Assembly: GCA_023823795.1 (NCBI GenBank)
Contig: CP085710.1
Span: 1,700,001 to 1,764,000 of the forward strand
From: Bacillus sp. F19
Lineage (GTDB): Bacteria > Bacillota > Bacilli > Bacillales > Bacillaceae
Direction: 5' to 3'
Length of the DNA: 64,000 nucleotides
A model generated the notes under the pieces. The model searched no databases. It saw only the letters and a program-made list of their open reading frames with translations, and was not told the origin of the DNA. The translations under genes were made by a program, and so were the position numbers. Each line of letters begins with the position of its first letter. Positions within the stretch are counted from its first letter, which is position 1. Below are positions 18,800-27,880 of this stretch, one piece after another.

Positions 18800-20294
18800 C
18801 TGATAAAGGAAGAGTAATTGTCACTTCCGTCCCTTTATCTAAAGCACTGTCAATGGCGATTGTACCTTTGTACAAGGAGATGATGCGTTTGCATACGACA
18901 AGTCCCAGACCTGTGCCGGTATCTTTCATTGTAAAGAAAGGGTGAAAGATTTTTGAAATGACATCTTCCGGTATGCCTTTTCCCGTGTCGATTACTCTGA
19001 TTACAGCGAAATCTCCCTGTTTTTGCACCTCGATGGTTAATCTGCCTTCATTTTTGTCGATTGCTTCTAATGAATTTTTCGCTAAATTCAGCAGTACCTG
19101 TTTGATATGATCCTTTGTGCAATTAATAAGGAGAGGTTCTTTATATAACCGGATATCCATTTCTGTATTATAAAGATTAGCTTCAGACCCCAGCAGCGGG
19201 GATAATTCAAGCACAATCGCATTAATATCGTGGTCTGCGTGGTGGTGGGCAGTCGGTTTCCCGAGCACTAAAAACTCGCTGACGATTTCATTGATGCGCC
19301 GGATCTCTTTATCGATGACAGAAAAATAAAATTGATCTTCAGAGTCCTGATATTTCTCCTGCAAAAGCTGAATGAACCCTTTTATACCTGTCAGCGGATT
19401 TCTGATTTCGTGGGCAGTGCTTGCTGCAAGCATTCCGACAAGCTCTACTTTTTGAGCATCTATTTGGCTTTGTTCAATTAAAGCTCTTCTTCTTAAAAGG
19501 AAATTTTGGATGAGAATAAAAATGATGTTTAAGATTCCGAATGTGATCAGCATGTAAATGATCATGTCTTTTGCATGTTTAAGACTTATTTCTGAATCAG
19601 GCACACCCTCAAGCTTCCACGCGATCTGATCAAGGTAAACCCGAACAGGCTCCAATTTTGATGGCTCATTCTCGCTTCCAGATGCAAAAAGAACATGATT
19701 GCTTTCATTCACTACTTTAATATTCAATCCGGGACTGATGACGTTCATGATATTTTTAAGATAATCTACTTTTAAAGATGCTACTAATAAGTTTGTTGCT
19801 TCACCTTTTTCATTAAAAATGGGCGTGCAAATGGAAACAATATATCCTCCGGTAATATTTCCGAAGTATGCATCTGATACAGTCGATTGTTTGGTTGCAA
19901 TGGCACTTTTAAAAAAATCCCGGTTTTGAAGGTTAACTGTTTTCATCAATTTTCTGGAACCGGCTGTAATGTCACCATTCTTATGAACAAAATAAAGACC
20001 TGCAAAACGCGGTTCCTGATCATGCGCCTGCATAAGCACATGCTGAATTTTATCCACGTCCTTTACTTCTTCGAGTACAAGCGCCATCGATTCCAGCCTT
20101 GCTTTTGTATCTTGAATTAAACTATCAATCTGATTTTTATGAATGTTGATCATGAATGCTGCTTCAGAACGATGGAGATCCATCACTTTGTCTTTTTGGT
20201 AAAAATAAATGCATGTATTGATTAGCAGGGATGGAATCAGCACGACCAGAAAATAGATCGATGCTTTTTTAAATCGATTAGGATCTTTCAGCAA
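18789..20294 (-). CDS. kinD: Sporulation-type sensor histidine kinase, KinD-like
   Basis: 501 residues. A first membrane segment (about 13-31), an extracytoplasmic Cache-like sensor (about 35-235) and a second membrane segment (about 243-265) precede a HisKA domain with phospho-His in STAHEIRNPLTGIKGF and an ATPase domain (NLAKNSLEAI, DTGKGIPEDV, GTGLGLVVCKRI). Length and architecture fit KinD, which feeds phosphate to Spo0F. Neighbour mhqR and the mot genes match the B. subtilis kinD locus. Starts with TTG after GGGGCG. Assignment to KinD rather than another Kin paralog rests on synteny. Confidence 0.75.
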   Translation of the reverse strand: MLKDPNRFKKASIYFLVVLIPSLLINTCIYFYQKDKVMDLHRSEAAFMINIHKNQIDSLIQDTKARLESMALVLEEVKDVDKIQHVLMQAHDQEPRFAGLYFVHKNGDITAGSRKLMKTVNLQNRDFFKSAIATKQSTVSDAYFGNITGGYIVSICTPIFNEKGEATNLLVASLKVDYLKNIMNVISPGLNIKVVNESNHVLFASGSENEPSKLEPVRVYLDQIAWKLEGVPDSEISLKHAKDMIIYMLITFGILNIIFILIQNFLLRRRALIEQSQIDAQKVELVGMLAASTAHEIRNPLTGIKGFIQLLQEKYQDSEDQFYFSVIDKEIRRINEIVSEFLVLGKPTAHHHADHDINAIVLELSPLLGSEANLYNTEMDIRLYKEPLLINCTKDHIKQVLLNLAKNSLEAIDKNEGRLTIEVQKQGDFAVIRVIDTGKGIPEDVISKIFHPFFTMKDTGTGLGLVVCKRIISLYKGTIAIDSALDKGTEVTITLPLSEKE

Positions 20295-20472
20295 AGTTAT
20301 CGCCCCAAATAAAAGATTGCCCGATTATGAGCATACTATTCGAATTATAAACCATTTAAATTGAATGTACTAGGAAAGAAGGCTGAATTCCGCACTAAAC
20401 TAAAAGCGCGTTCCTTCTGTTGTAGAGAAAGGGAATATTGGGTATGATGGAAAGAAAAGGGAGGGGTTTCTC

Positions 20473-22038
20473 ATAGAAACAGTTAGACTGACAATCTTGC
20501 AGACGAGTGATATTCATGGTCATATTCTTCCGCTAATATACAGCACAAATGAGGAACAATGCCTTGGTCTTGCAAAAATTTCGACGATCATCAAAAAAGA
20601 GAGGAACGAGCATGATAGCGTCCTTCTCATTGATAATGGAGATTGCATCCAGGGAACCCCGCTTACCTACTATTATGCGAAAAAAGCTGCAGATCAGAGG
20701 AACCCTGTCATAGCGGCTATGAATACGCTTGGCTATGATGCAGCGGTAATCGGCAATCATGAATTCAACTACGGCAGTGATTTTTTGAAAAAAGCTGCAG
20801 ATCAATCAGAATTCCCATGGCTGTCCGCTAATATCACAGAAAACGGAGAGCCATTATTAGGCAAACCTTATATAATAAAGACATACTGCGGTGTAAAGGT
20901 AGCGGTGCTTGGGGTAACAACCCATTATATCCCGAACTGGGAAGATCCGAAGCATATTAAAGAGCTCTCATTTCACGATGCTTTTCAATCGGCCAAGCAT
21001 TGGACGGAATATATTAGAAAGAATGAGAAGCCTGATCTGCTCATCGTCTCTTACCATGGCGGTTTTGAACGTGACCTTAAGACGGGAGAACCGACAGAAG
21101 CGCTTACTGGCGAGAATCAGGCCTATCAATTTTGCCAGGAGATAAAGGGAATTGATGTGCTCCTCACTGGTCATCAGCATCGCTCCATTTCTGGTGAATT
21201 AAACGGAGTAACGGTGGTTCAGCCTGGCTTTAATGGACGCTTTGCCGGAAAAATTGAGATCACCTTTGCGGTTAATGAAAACGGAATTTGCGTTAAAGGG
21301 AAAACACCAAAGCTTGTAGACCTAACTATGATTGAAACAGATCAGAGCATAATAGAATTGATTCAGCCTTTCGAAAGAGAGACACAAAAGTGGCTGGATC
21401 AGCCAATTGGAAAGATCAACGGGAACATGCTGATCGAAGACCCTTTCGCAGCACGCATGGTGAAAACAGCTTTTATAGAATTTATTAATAAGGTACAAAT
21501 GGATGCTTCAGGCACGGAGATCTCTAACACGGCTCTTTTTGATAATTCATCAAGAGGCTTCCCTGAAAATCCGACCATGCGTGACATAGTTTCAAGCTAC
21601 ATCTATCCGAATACCTTGAAGGTGCTTCGTTTGAAAGGCAGCGACATACGAGCCGCTCTTGAACGTTCAGCCTCATACTTTATGTGCGGAGAGGACGGCG
21701 CAGTCATTGTGAATCCGAAGTTTCAGGATCCGAAGCCTCAGCACTATAACTATGACATGTGGGAAGGAATTGAGTACATACTTGATGTCTCAAAACCAAT
21801 CGGCAATCGGGTCGCGCTTCTTGAGAAAAAAGGAAAGCCGCTGGAACGTAATGGAGAATATGACGTTGTAATGAATAACTACAGGGCCTCAGGCGGGGGA
21901 GAATACACAATGTTCAAAGGAAAAGAAGTCATAAAAGAAGTTCCTGTTGATATGTCTGAGCTGATTGCGAACCATTTACTGGAGAAAAAAGAAGTACAAG
22001 CTTCTCTCAATCATAATTGGAAGGTCATTTGTTCATAA
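20473..22038 (+). CDS. 5'-nucleotidase / cyclic phosphodiesterase-type metallophosphoesterase
   Basis: About 521 residues. The N-terminal calcineurin-like domain has QTSDIHGH, IDNGDCIQG, IGNHEFNYG, SYHGG and TGHQHRS, the two-metal site; the C-terminal 5'-nucleotidase domain has FMCGEDGAVIVNP and NNYRASGGGEY. It likely hydrolyses nucleotides or 2',3'-cyclic nucleotides; no signal peptide is seen. The first beta strand (VRLTILQTSDIHGH) is encoded upstream of the only standard start (TTG at 20497, which lacks an RBS). GGGAGGGG sits 6 bp before an ATA at 20473, so initiation at AUA is proposed. Single gene. Confidence 0.8.
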   Translation: METVRLTILQTSDIHGHILPLIYSTNEEQCLGLAKISTIIKKERNEHDSVLLIDNGDCIQGTPLTYYYAKKAADQRNPVIAAMNTLGYDAAVIGNHEFNYGSDFLKKAADQSEFPWLSANITENGEPLLGKPYIIKTYCGVKVAVLGVTTHYIPNWEDPKHIKELSFHDAFQSAKHWTEYIRKNEKPDLLIVSYHGGFERDLKTGEPTEALTGENQAYQFCQEIKGIDVLLTGHQHRSISGELNGVTVVQPGFNGRFAGKIEITFAVNENGICVKGKTPKLVDLTMIETDQSIIELIQPFERETQKWLDQPIGKINGNMLIEDPFAARMVKTAFIEFINKVQMDASGTEISNTALFDNSSRGFPENPTMRDIVSSYIYPNTLKVLRLKGSDIRAALERSASYFMCGEDGAVIVNPKFQDPKPQHYNYDMWEGIEYILDVSKPIGNRVALLEKKGKPLERNGEYDVVMNNYRASGGGEYTMFKGKEVIKEVPVDMSELIANHLLEKKEVQASLNHNWKVICS

Positions 22039-22128
22039 AATCACTCTGCTATATTGACATTTCAGCTGCCATTTTGTATCATTATTATTTAGAATTCAAG
22101 ATATTTAGTTGTCGAAGGATTGATGAAA

Positions 22129-22578
22129 ATGAAAGATCAACAGCAAATCGAACAATCGTTAAAATTATTTATCGTTTTATCCCGTGCACACCGCGCGATA
22201 AATGATCAAGTGAATAAACACATCTCAAGCTTCGGGCTGAACCCAACAGAATTTGCCGTGCTTGAGCTCCTCTATCATAAGGGAGAACAGCCGCTTCAGC
22301 AAATTGGCGGGAAGATTCTATTAGCAAGCGGAAGCATCACATACGTAGTCGACAAGCTCGAACAAAAAGAACTGCTTGTCCGAAAAGCATGTGATAAGGA
22401 CCGCCGCGTTACCTATGCTCAAATTACGGATAAAGGAAAGAAATTGATTGAGAGTATTTTTCCATCTCATCAAGAGCGGTTAGATGACATTGTCGGCACT
22501 CTGACATCAGAAGAAAAGCAGACCGTCATTGATCTTATAAAAAAAGTCGGCTATCATGCACGGGATCTTCAGGATTAA
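22129..22578 (+). CDS. mhqR: MarR-family regulator, MhqR-like
   Basis: About 149 residues, winged-helix dimer. The recognition region is GGKILLASGSITYVVDKLEQKELL, and the wing is CDKDRRVTYAQIT. In B. subtilis MhqR (ykvE) represses quinone/diamide-responsive genes and lies next to kinD, as here. ATG at 22129 has AAGGA 9 bp upstream; ATG 22123 is too close to it. Regulon and ligand are inferred from the ortholog. A terminator follows immediately. Confidence 0.78.
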   Translation: MKDQQQIEQSLKLFIVLSRAHRAINDQVNKHISSFGLNPTEFAVLELLYHKGEQPLQQIGGKILLASGSITYVVDKLEQKELLVRKACDKDRRVTYAQITDKGKKLIESIFPSHQERLDDIVGTLTSEEKQTVIDLIKKVGYHARDLQD

Positions 22579-22612
22579 AACACTTTCTAATTAGGAGGTG
22601 TTTTTTTTTTGA
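22577..22612 (+). terminator. Terminator after mhqR
   Basis: AAAACAC/GTGTTTT stem with an inner TAATTAGGA loop, followed by a long T-run. The 22613-22880 interval holds nothing recognisable. Confidence 0.75.
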
Positions 22613-22876
22613 GAGATGGCGATAATACTGCGGTTAGCCGGAATGTGTGCTTGAATTGGGACTCTTCGATTTTTTCCATTCGACTGCTATTCCCGCAGAA
22701 AATATCCCTTTACAAATGCCTCCTTTTCTAGCCATCCCTTTGGTAATCTAGTTCTGGATATGTACGATATCAGCCGCATTATCATTTGTCCTCGCTCACA
22801 CCCCAGATTTATGCTCGCTCAGCCATTTATCTCCTAATTGGCAAGCCCGGTGGACAATTACCCATCATCTTTCTAT

Positions 22877-22890
22877 AAAAAAAGTGTCCG
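22877..22890 (-). terminator. Split motB terminator, distal half
   Basis: AAAAAAAGTGTCC at 22877-22889 is the missing arm of the GGACACTTTTTT at 24348-24359. Without the IS, AAAAAAGTGTCC-GCATT-GGACACTTTTTT would form a 12-bp bidirectional terminator right behind the motB stop codon. Confidence 0.85.
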
Positions 22891-22948
22891 CATTGAACTG
22901 CCCCCCAAATGTTAGACACGATCTAACATTTGGAGGTGCAGTTTTTTT

Positions 22949-23469
22949 ATGGCTAAATTTACAGAGCAGGAAAAGGTAAATGCCGTTAAGCGATATCTTA
23001 ATGGCACAGAAGGGCACAAAGCGATCGCAATATCCATAGGAGTAGCTCACGGGGTTTTTCATAGGTGGATCCAGCAGTATCAATATAACGGAGAAAAGGC
23101 GTTTAAAAAACGATATACAACCTATTCTTTGGACGATAAACTAAAGGTACTTACCTATATGAACGAACACGGGACGTCCCTCAGTGAGACAGCTGCGATC
23201 TTTAAAATTCAATCTCCCTCTACGATTACTCAATGGAAGAGATTATTCGACACACAAGGAGTGGACGGCCTTATTCCAAGAGAAAAGGGGCGGTCATCGA
23301 TGAAAAAGAAATCCCAAAAGTATCTGAGATAAAAGAACCAGTGGCAGAATCTATTGAAGCTCTTCAGGCTGAAAATGAACGATTACGTATGGAGCTTGCT
23401 TATATAAAAAAGTTGAATGCCTTAGTTCAGAACAAAGAAAAATCACCAAACAAGACAAAGCGAAAGTAG
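22949..23469 (+). pseudogene. IS150-type orfA, frameshifted
   Basis: Helix-turn-helix half of the transposase. The first frame (22949-23332) carries two HTH units (GHKAIAISIGVAHGVFHRWI and SLSETAAIFKIQSPSTITQW) and stops early. The proper continuation (EIPKVSEIKEPVAES ... leucine-zipper-like ALQAENERLRMELAYIKK) is in another frame to 23469. Adding one A to the AAAAA run near 23305 restores one 173-residue frame, the normal orfA length. A canonical A-AAA-AAG heptamer at 23405-23411 would allow -1 slippage into orfB. Confidence 0.85.
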
Positions 23470-23477
23470 TCTATGAA

Positions 23478-24308
23478 TTGAGGCAGGAATTCCCGGTGAA
23501 ATCACTCTTAAAGCTTACGGGTATCCCTCGCAGTACCTATTACCATTTGACGAAACAGCTTGACCGCCCAGATAAAGATGCTGAATTAAAAACGGTGATT
23601 AAAGAGATTTTTCATGAACATAAAGGCCGATACGGGTACCGGCGTATTCGTGCTGAGCTAGCCAACCGAGGACTGCATGTTAATCATAAGAAAGTTTATC
23701 GACTTATGAGAGAACTAGGATTGAAGTGCCTTGTCCGCATAAAGAAATATCGGTCGTACAAAGGTGAAGCAGGCAAGGTTGCCGAAAATGTGCTAAATCG
23801 GAACTTCAAGGCGTCCAAGCCGAATGAGAAATGGGTAACCGATATTACCGAATTCAAATTATTTGGAGAAAAACTGTATCTTTCACCTATGCTAGATTTA
23901 TACAATGGCGAAATTCTCACCTATACGATTGGCTCTAGACCGACCTATTCCCTTGTATCGAGTATGTTAAATAAAGCCCTAAGAAAAAAGCACAAAGAAG
24001 ATACGTTACTCATTCACTCGGATCAGGGATGGCACTATCAAATGAAGAAATACCGTCTGGCTTTGAAGAAAAAGGACATCATACAAAGCATGTCTCGTAA
24101 AGGGAACTGTTATGACAATGCGGTCATTGAAAATTTCTTTGGCATTCTAAAATCAGAATTCCTTAATTACCAAGACTTCAAAAATGTGGAACATTTCAAA
24201 GAAGAACTAAGGAAATACATCCATTACTATAACCACAAACGAATTAAGACAAAATTAAAAGGCAAGAGCCCGGTACAATACCGGACTCTTGCCCAACAAG
24301 TAGCTTAA
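23478..24308 (+). CDS. IS150-type orfB transposase (DDE catalytic part)
   Basis: 276 residues from the first standard start; in the OrfAB fusion the frame would extend back to the slippery site at 23411. The catalytic triad is intact: Asp in WVTDITEF, Asp in IHSDQGWHY and Glu in NAVIENFFGILKSE, with the helix-turn-helix_21/HTH-like N-terminus (HKGRYGYRRIRAEL). It catalyses cut-and-join of the element. The C-terminal YNHKRIKTKLKGKSPVQYR is typical. OrfB is intact, but the orfA lesion probably silences the element unless rescued. Confidence 0.9.
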   Translation: MRQEFPVKSLLKLTGIPRSTYYHLTKQLDRPDKDAELKTVIKEIFHEHKGRYGYRRIRAELANRGLHVNHKKVYRLMRELGLKCLVRIKKYRSYKGEAGKVAENVLNRNFKASKPNEKWVTDITEFKLFGEKLYLSPMLDLYNGEILTYTIGSRPTYSLVSSMLNKALRKKHKEDTLLIHSDQGWHYQMKKYRLALKKKDIIQSMSRKGNCYDNAVIENFFGILKSEFLNYQDFKNVEHFKEELRKYIHYYNHKRIKTKLKGKSPVQYRTLAQQVA

Positions 24309-24357
24309 CGAAATCTTGTGTCTAACTTTTAGGGGTCACTTCACATTGGACACTTTT

Positions 24358-25113
24358 TTACTGGTTCTGCTCAATCGGAAGAATCAAAATCTCGACCCTT
24401 CGGTTTTTTTGCTGGCCTTCTTTTGTTTTGTTGTCTGCAACTGGATTGTATTCCCCTAACCCTTTTGCAGAGAAGGCTCTCGGATCAAGCTGCTCGTTTT
24501 CAAGCAAAAGCTTCATGAAATTTACAGCACGCATCACACTTAAGTGCCAATTGGATTCATATTCCGCGTTCTGGATCGGCACGTTGTCTGTGTGGCCGCT
24601 GACGATAATATTCCTCGGAGGATTCATGACTAAAAGCTTCGAAATTTCCTTCGCCAGCTGTTCATCTTTCTTGCGGATGGAGGAATTGCCCGAATCAAAA
24701 AAGATATCATTTAAAATGGTGATGAGAAGTCCTTCATCCGTCAGAGTGGTTTTTAATTGTGTTTCAAGACTGTTTGCCGCAATATAGGCATTCACTTTTT
24801 TCTGAATTTCTTTTAATTTCTCCTGCTCGAGTGTTTCCTGCTGTTCTTTTTCTGGATTCTTTTCCTTCTCCTGATCTAGCTTTTCCATCTCACCGTCAGG
24901 GATCGGACTTGGGTATTCAAGAACGCCGGTTCCGCCTGTAAACGTGCTGTTGAAAGCCCGGGCAAGCATTTGGAATTTCTGCGCGTCTACTGAGCTCATG
25001 GCAAATAGGACGATGAAGAGGGCGAGCAATAGCGTTAATAAATCTGCATAGGGCAAAAGCCAGGATTCATCAACGTGCTCTTCCTCGTGTTTCTGTTTTT
25101 TCTTTCTAGCCAT
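24358..25113 (-). CDS. motB: Flagellar motor stator protein MotB
   Basis: 251 residues. One membrane segment (about 20-42) contains the proton-accepting Asp in LLPYADLLTLLLALFIV. The C-terminal OmpA-like domain binds peptidoglycan (VSGHTDNVPI, NRRVEILI). Between them lies a charged Glu/Lys linker. With MotA it forms the ion-driven stator. Start overlaps motA by 8 bp. The hairpin directly after the stop codon is interrupted by an IS. Confidence 0.93.
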   Translation of the reverse strand: MARKKKQKHEEEHVDESWLLPYADLLTLLLALFIVLFAMSSVDAQKFQMLARAFNSTFTGGTGVLEYPSPIPDGEMEKLDQEKEKNPEKEQQETLEQEKLKEIQKKVNAYIAANSLETQLKTTLTDEGLLITILNDIFFDSGNSSIRKKDEQLAKEISKLLVMNPPRNIIVSGHTDNVPIQNAEYESNWHLSVMRAVNFMKLLLENEQLDPRAFSAKGLGEYNPVADNKTKEGQQKNRRVEILILPIEQNQ

Positions 25114-25897
25114 CTAAACTCTCTCCTTCCACGAAAAGCTGTTTTCTTTCGTGTGCCGGAAGATAGGTGGCAAGCTTTTGTTCAATTACTTTCGGGGCCT
25201 GGCCTTCAAGAACAGATAACACTCCTTCAATAATGACGTGCTTTACTTTTGCTTCTTGTTTGGATTTTCTTTTGAGTTTATTTGCAAAAGGGTGCCATAA
25301 AACATATCCCGTGAAAATCCCCATAAGGGTTGCCACAAATGCTGCTCCAATCGCTTTCCCTAATTCATCCGTATTATCCATATGTGAAAGAGCAGCAATT
25401 AATCCGACAACTGCTCCAAGTACTCCAAGGGTAGGGGCGTAAGTGCCCGCCTGTGAAAAGATGGATGCTCCTGCTAAGTGACGTTCTTCCATGGCATCTA
25501 TTTCTTCCGTCATGACATCCCGGATAAATTCAGCATTTTGTCCGTCAACAGCCATGCTCAGCCCATTTTTTAAAAATGGATCTTCAACATCCGAAAGCTT
25601 AGCTTCAAGTGCAAGCAGCCCTTCTTTTCTCGCAACCTGGGCCCATTCGGAAAACATGGGAATCAGTTCTTGAATGCTGTGTGATTGCTGCTCTATAAAA
25701 ATAACGCCGAAGAGCTTCGGCACTCTTTTAATCTCGCTTGTGGGAAATGCGGTTACGACAGTTGCAATCGTTCCGGCAATTATAATCAGCAATGCAGCCG
25801 GATTTAACAGGACAGCCGGGCTGACACCCTTCATAAACATGCCGGCGGAAACGGCGACAAGGCCTAAAATTAATCCAATAAGTGACGTTTTATCCAT
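25106..25897 (-). CDS. motA: Flagellar motor stator protein MotA
   Basis: 263 residues with four membrane helices and a cytoplasmic loop. The family motif GTYAPTLGVLGAVVGLIAAL (third helix) and the first-helix GLILGLVAVSAGMFMKG are clear. It forms the stator ring around MotB and pushes on FliG. First gene of the motAB operon, with a sigma-D promoter upstream and AAGAAGGA before the start. Confidence 0.93.
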   Translation of the reverse strand: MDKTSLIGLILGLVAVSAGMFMKGVSPAVLLNPAALLIIIAGTIATVVTAFPTSEIKRVPKLFGVIFIEQQSHSIQELIPMFSEWAQVARKEGLLALEAKLSDVEDPFLKNGLSMAVDGQNAEFIRDVMTEEIDAMEERHLAGASIFSQAGTYAPTLGVLGAVVGLIAALSHMDNTDELGKAIGAAFVATLMGIFTGYVLWHPFANKLKRKSKQEAKVKHVIIEGVLSVLEGQAPKVIEQKLATYLPAHERKQLFVEGESLDG

Positions 25898-25939
25898 ACT
25901 CTCACTAAATCCTTCTTTCGTTACGTTTTGTTACTATTT

Positions 25940-25965
25940 ATATCGTCATCTTTTCATAAACTTTA
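25940..25965 (-). promoter_or_regulatory. Sigma-D promoter of motAB
   Basis: On the minus strand TAAA (25965-25962) and GACGATAT (25947-25940) are 14 bp apart. This matches the motility sigma consensus TAAA-N14-16-GCCGATAT in all but one position. Confidence 0.8.
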
Positions 25966-26061
25966 AGAGCTGAATTAAATGAGAAACAGAGGAATCATGA
26001 CTTTTTTCTCGAATTAAAAGAAGGAGAAGGTTATTCATTTTATGAGAGTGGGGAAATACAT

Positions 26062-27756
26062 ATGAAATTTCAGGAATACGGCTACAAAAGACCGGTCAAG
26101 GAAGAAGTTGAAGCAACATTCCATGAGGCTCTTGAATTGTTTAAGCAGGCAGAAAGCTTAGAAAAGCAGGAAGAGGCGATTGATCAGCTGAATGTCATTC
26201 GCGGCAATCTTTCTACAGCCTTCAATCTTTGCTACATCCGCCATACAATTGATACAAATGATGAGTTTTACAAGGAAGAGCAGGACTATCTTGATGAGCT
26301 TGAACCGCATGTTAAAGCAATGGATACGGAGTTTTACAAAGCGCTTGTCAGCTCAATTTTCCGCAATGAACTGGAAGAGAAATACGGGAAACAGCTTTTT
26401 GCCCTTGCTGACGCCCAGATGAAAACATTCTCACCTGAAGTACTTGAAGATCTGCAAAAAGAAAACAAACTCGTGACAGAATATACGAAGCTTGTTGCCT
26501 CTGCAAAAATTGAGTTTGACGGAAAAGAATACACACTTGCACAGCTTGAACCGCTGCTTGAATCAAAAGAGCGCGACAAGAGAAAACGTGCATCAGACGC
26601 ATACTTCGGCTTTTATGCTGAAAATGGAGAAAAATTCGATGAGATTTTTGACAAGCTCGTAAAAGTCCGGACACTTATTGCAAAGAAATTAGGCTTTGCG
26701 AATTTTGTGGAGCTTGGCTACGAAAGAATGCAGCGCATTGATTTTGATGCAGACATGGCGAAGAACTTCCGTGATCAGATCAAGGAATACATCGTGCCAA
26801 TGGCATCTCGATTAAGAGAACGCCAGCAAGAACGTTTAGGGCTTGATACTCTTGCTTTCCCGGATGAAAAGCTTCAATTTACAACTGGAAATGCTACTCC
26901 TAAAGGGGATTCAGAGTGGATTATCGAGAATGGGAAAAAGATGTATGAAGAGCTGTCGAGAGAAACAAATGAATTCTTTGATTTTATGATTGAACGGAAT
27001 CTGATGGATCTGCTTGCTCAAAAAGGGAAGGCAGGCGGCGGATACTGCACATATATTGAAGATTACAAAGCTCCATATATCTTCGCGAACTTTAACGGTA
27101 CAAGCGGAGATATTGATGTTTTGACACATGAAGCAGGACACGCATTCCAGGTCTATATGAGCCGTCATTTCAATTTATCTGAATATCACTTCCCAACACA
27201 TGAGGCTTGTGAAATTCATTCCATGAGCATGGAGTTTTTCACTTGGCCTTGGATGGAAACCTTCTTTAAGGAAGATACGGAAAAGTATAAATTCAGCCAT
27301 TTAAGCGGAGCGCTGTTATTCTTGCCGTACGGTGTAACTGTCGATGAGTTCCAGCATTTCATCTATGAAAATCCGGATGCCACTCCGAAGGAGCGCAAAC
27401 AGGCATGGAGAGAGATTGAACGGAAATACTTGCCGCACCGCAATTACGAGGATAACGAATTCTTGGAAGAAGGCGGATTCTGGCAGCGTCAGGGACATAT
27501 CTTTAATTCTCCTTTCTATTATATTGACTACACACTTGCTCAGATTTGTGCGCTGCAGTTCTGGAAAAAGATGCATGAAAATAAAGAACAGGCATGGGCG
27601 GATTATCTTCATCTTTGCAAACAGGGTGGAAGCCAATCATTCCTGGAATTAGTAAAGACTGCGAACCTGATCTCACCTTTTGAAGATGGATGTGTACAAT
27701 CGGTCACAGGTGACATTCGAGAGTGGCTTGAGAACGTGGATGACAAAAACCTGTAA
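26062..27756 (+). CDS. M3-family oligoendopeptidase
   Basis: 564 residues, a cytoplasmic zinc metallopeptidase of the PepF/thimet type that would cut short peptides. The zinc site is THEAGHAFQ near residue 356, and the third ligand is in the EIHSMSMEFF helix about 28 residues later. GGYCTYIEDYKAPYIFANFNGT precedes the active site, as in this family. The length of 564 matches the shorter M3 subgroup. RBS is weak (GTGGGGAAA). Single gene with a terminator. Confidence 0.9.
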   Translation: MKFQEYGYKRPVKEEVEATFHEALELFKQAESLEKQEEAIDQLNVIRGNLSTAFNLCYIRHTIDTNDEFYKEEQDYLDELEPHVKAMDTEFYKALVSSIFRNELEEKYGKQLFALADAQMKTFSPEVLEDLQKENKLVTEYTKLVASAKIEFDGKEYTLAQLEPLLESKERDKRKRASDAYFGFYAENGEKFDEIFDKLVKVRTLIAKKLGFANFVELGYERMQRIDFDADMAKNFRDQIKEYIVPMASRLRERQQERLGLDTLAFPDEKLQFTTGNATPKGDSEWIIENGKKMYEELSRETNEFFDFMIERNLMDLLAQKGKAGGGYCTYIEDYKAPYIFANFNGTSGDIDVLTHEAGHAFQVYMSRHFNLSEYHFPTHEACEIHSMSMEFFTWPWMETFFKEDTEKYKFSHLSGALLFLPYGVTVDEFQHFIYENPDATPKERKQAWREIERKYLPHRNYEDNEFLEEGGFWQRQGHIFNSPFYYIDYTLAQICALQFWKKMHENKEQAWADYLHLCKQGGSQSFLELVKTANLISPFEDGCVQSVTGDIREWLENVDDKNL

Positions 27757-27763
27757 TGAAAAT

Positions 27764-27793
27764 GCCGTCAGCATATGCTGGCGGTTTTTTCGT
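27764..27793 (+). terminator. Terminator after the M3 peptidase gene
   Basis: CCGTCAGCATATGCTGGCGG stem-loop followed by TTTTTT. Confidence 0.88.
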
Positions 27794-27880
27794 CTGTTAG
27801 TCGGACAAAAAATCAGTATAAAGAATGAATTCAAACCTTGGCACTTATTTTAAAATAAAGAAAAGACAGGGGAAATGGAA

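Larger units (their letters stand above)
22894..24343 (+). mobile_element. IS3-family (IS150-group) insertion sequence
   Basis: A 1450-bp element. The left end begins TGAACTGCCCCCC and runs to TTAGACAC at 22919; the right end begins GTGTCTAAC and closes GGGGTCACTTCA at 24343. These form imperfect inverted repeats of about 26 bp. A 3-bp direct repeat CAT flanks it (22891-22893 and 24344-24346), the size known for IS150-type elements. It carries an orfA/orfB pair with an A-AAA-AAG slippery site; orfA has a 1-nt deletion. Confidence 0.92.
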
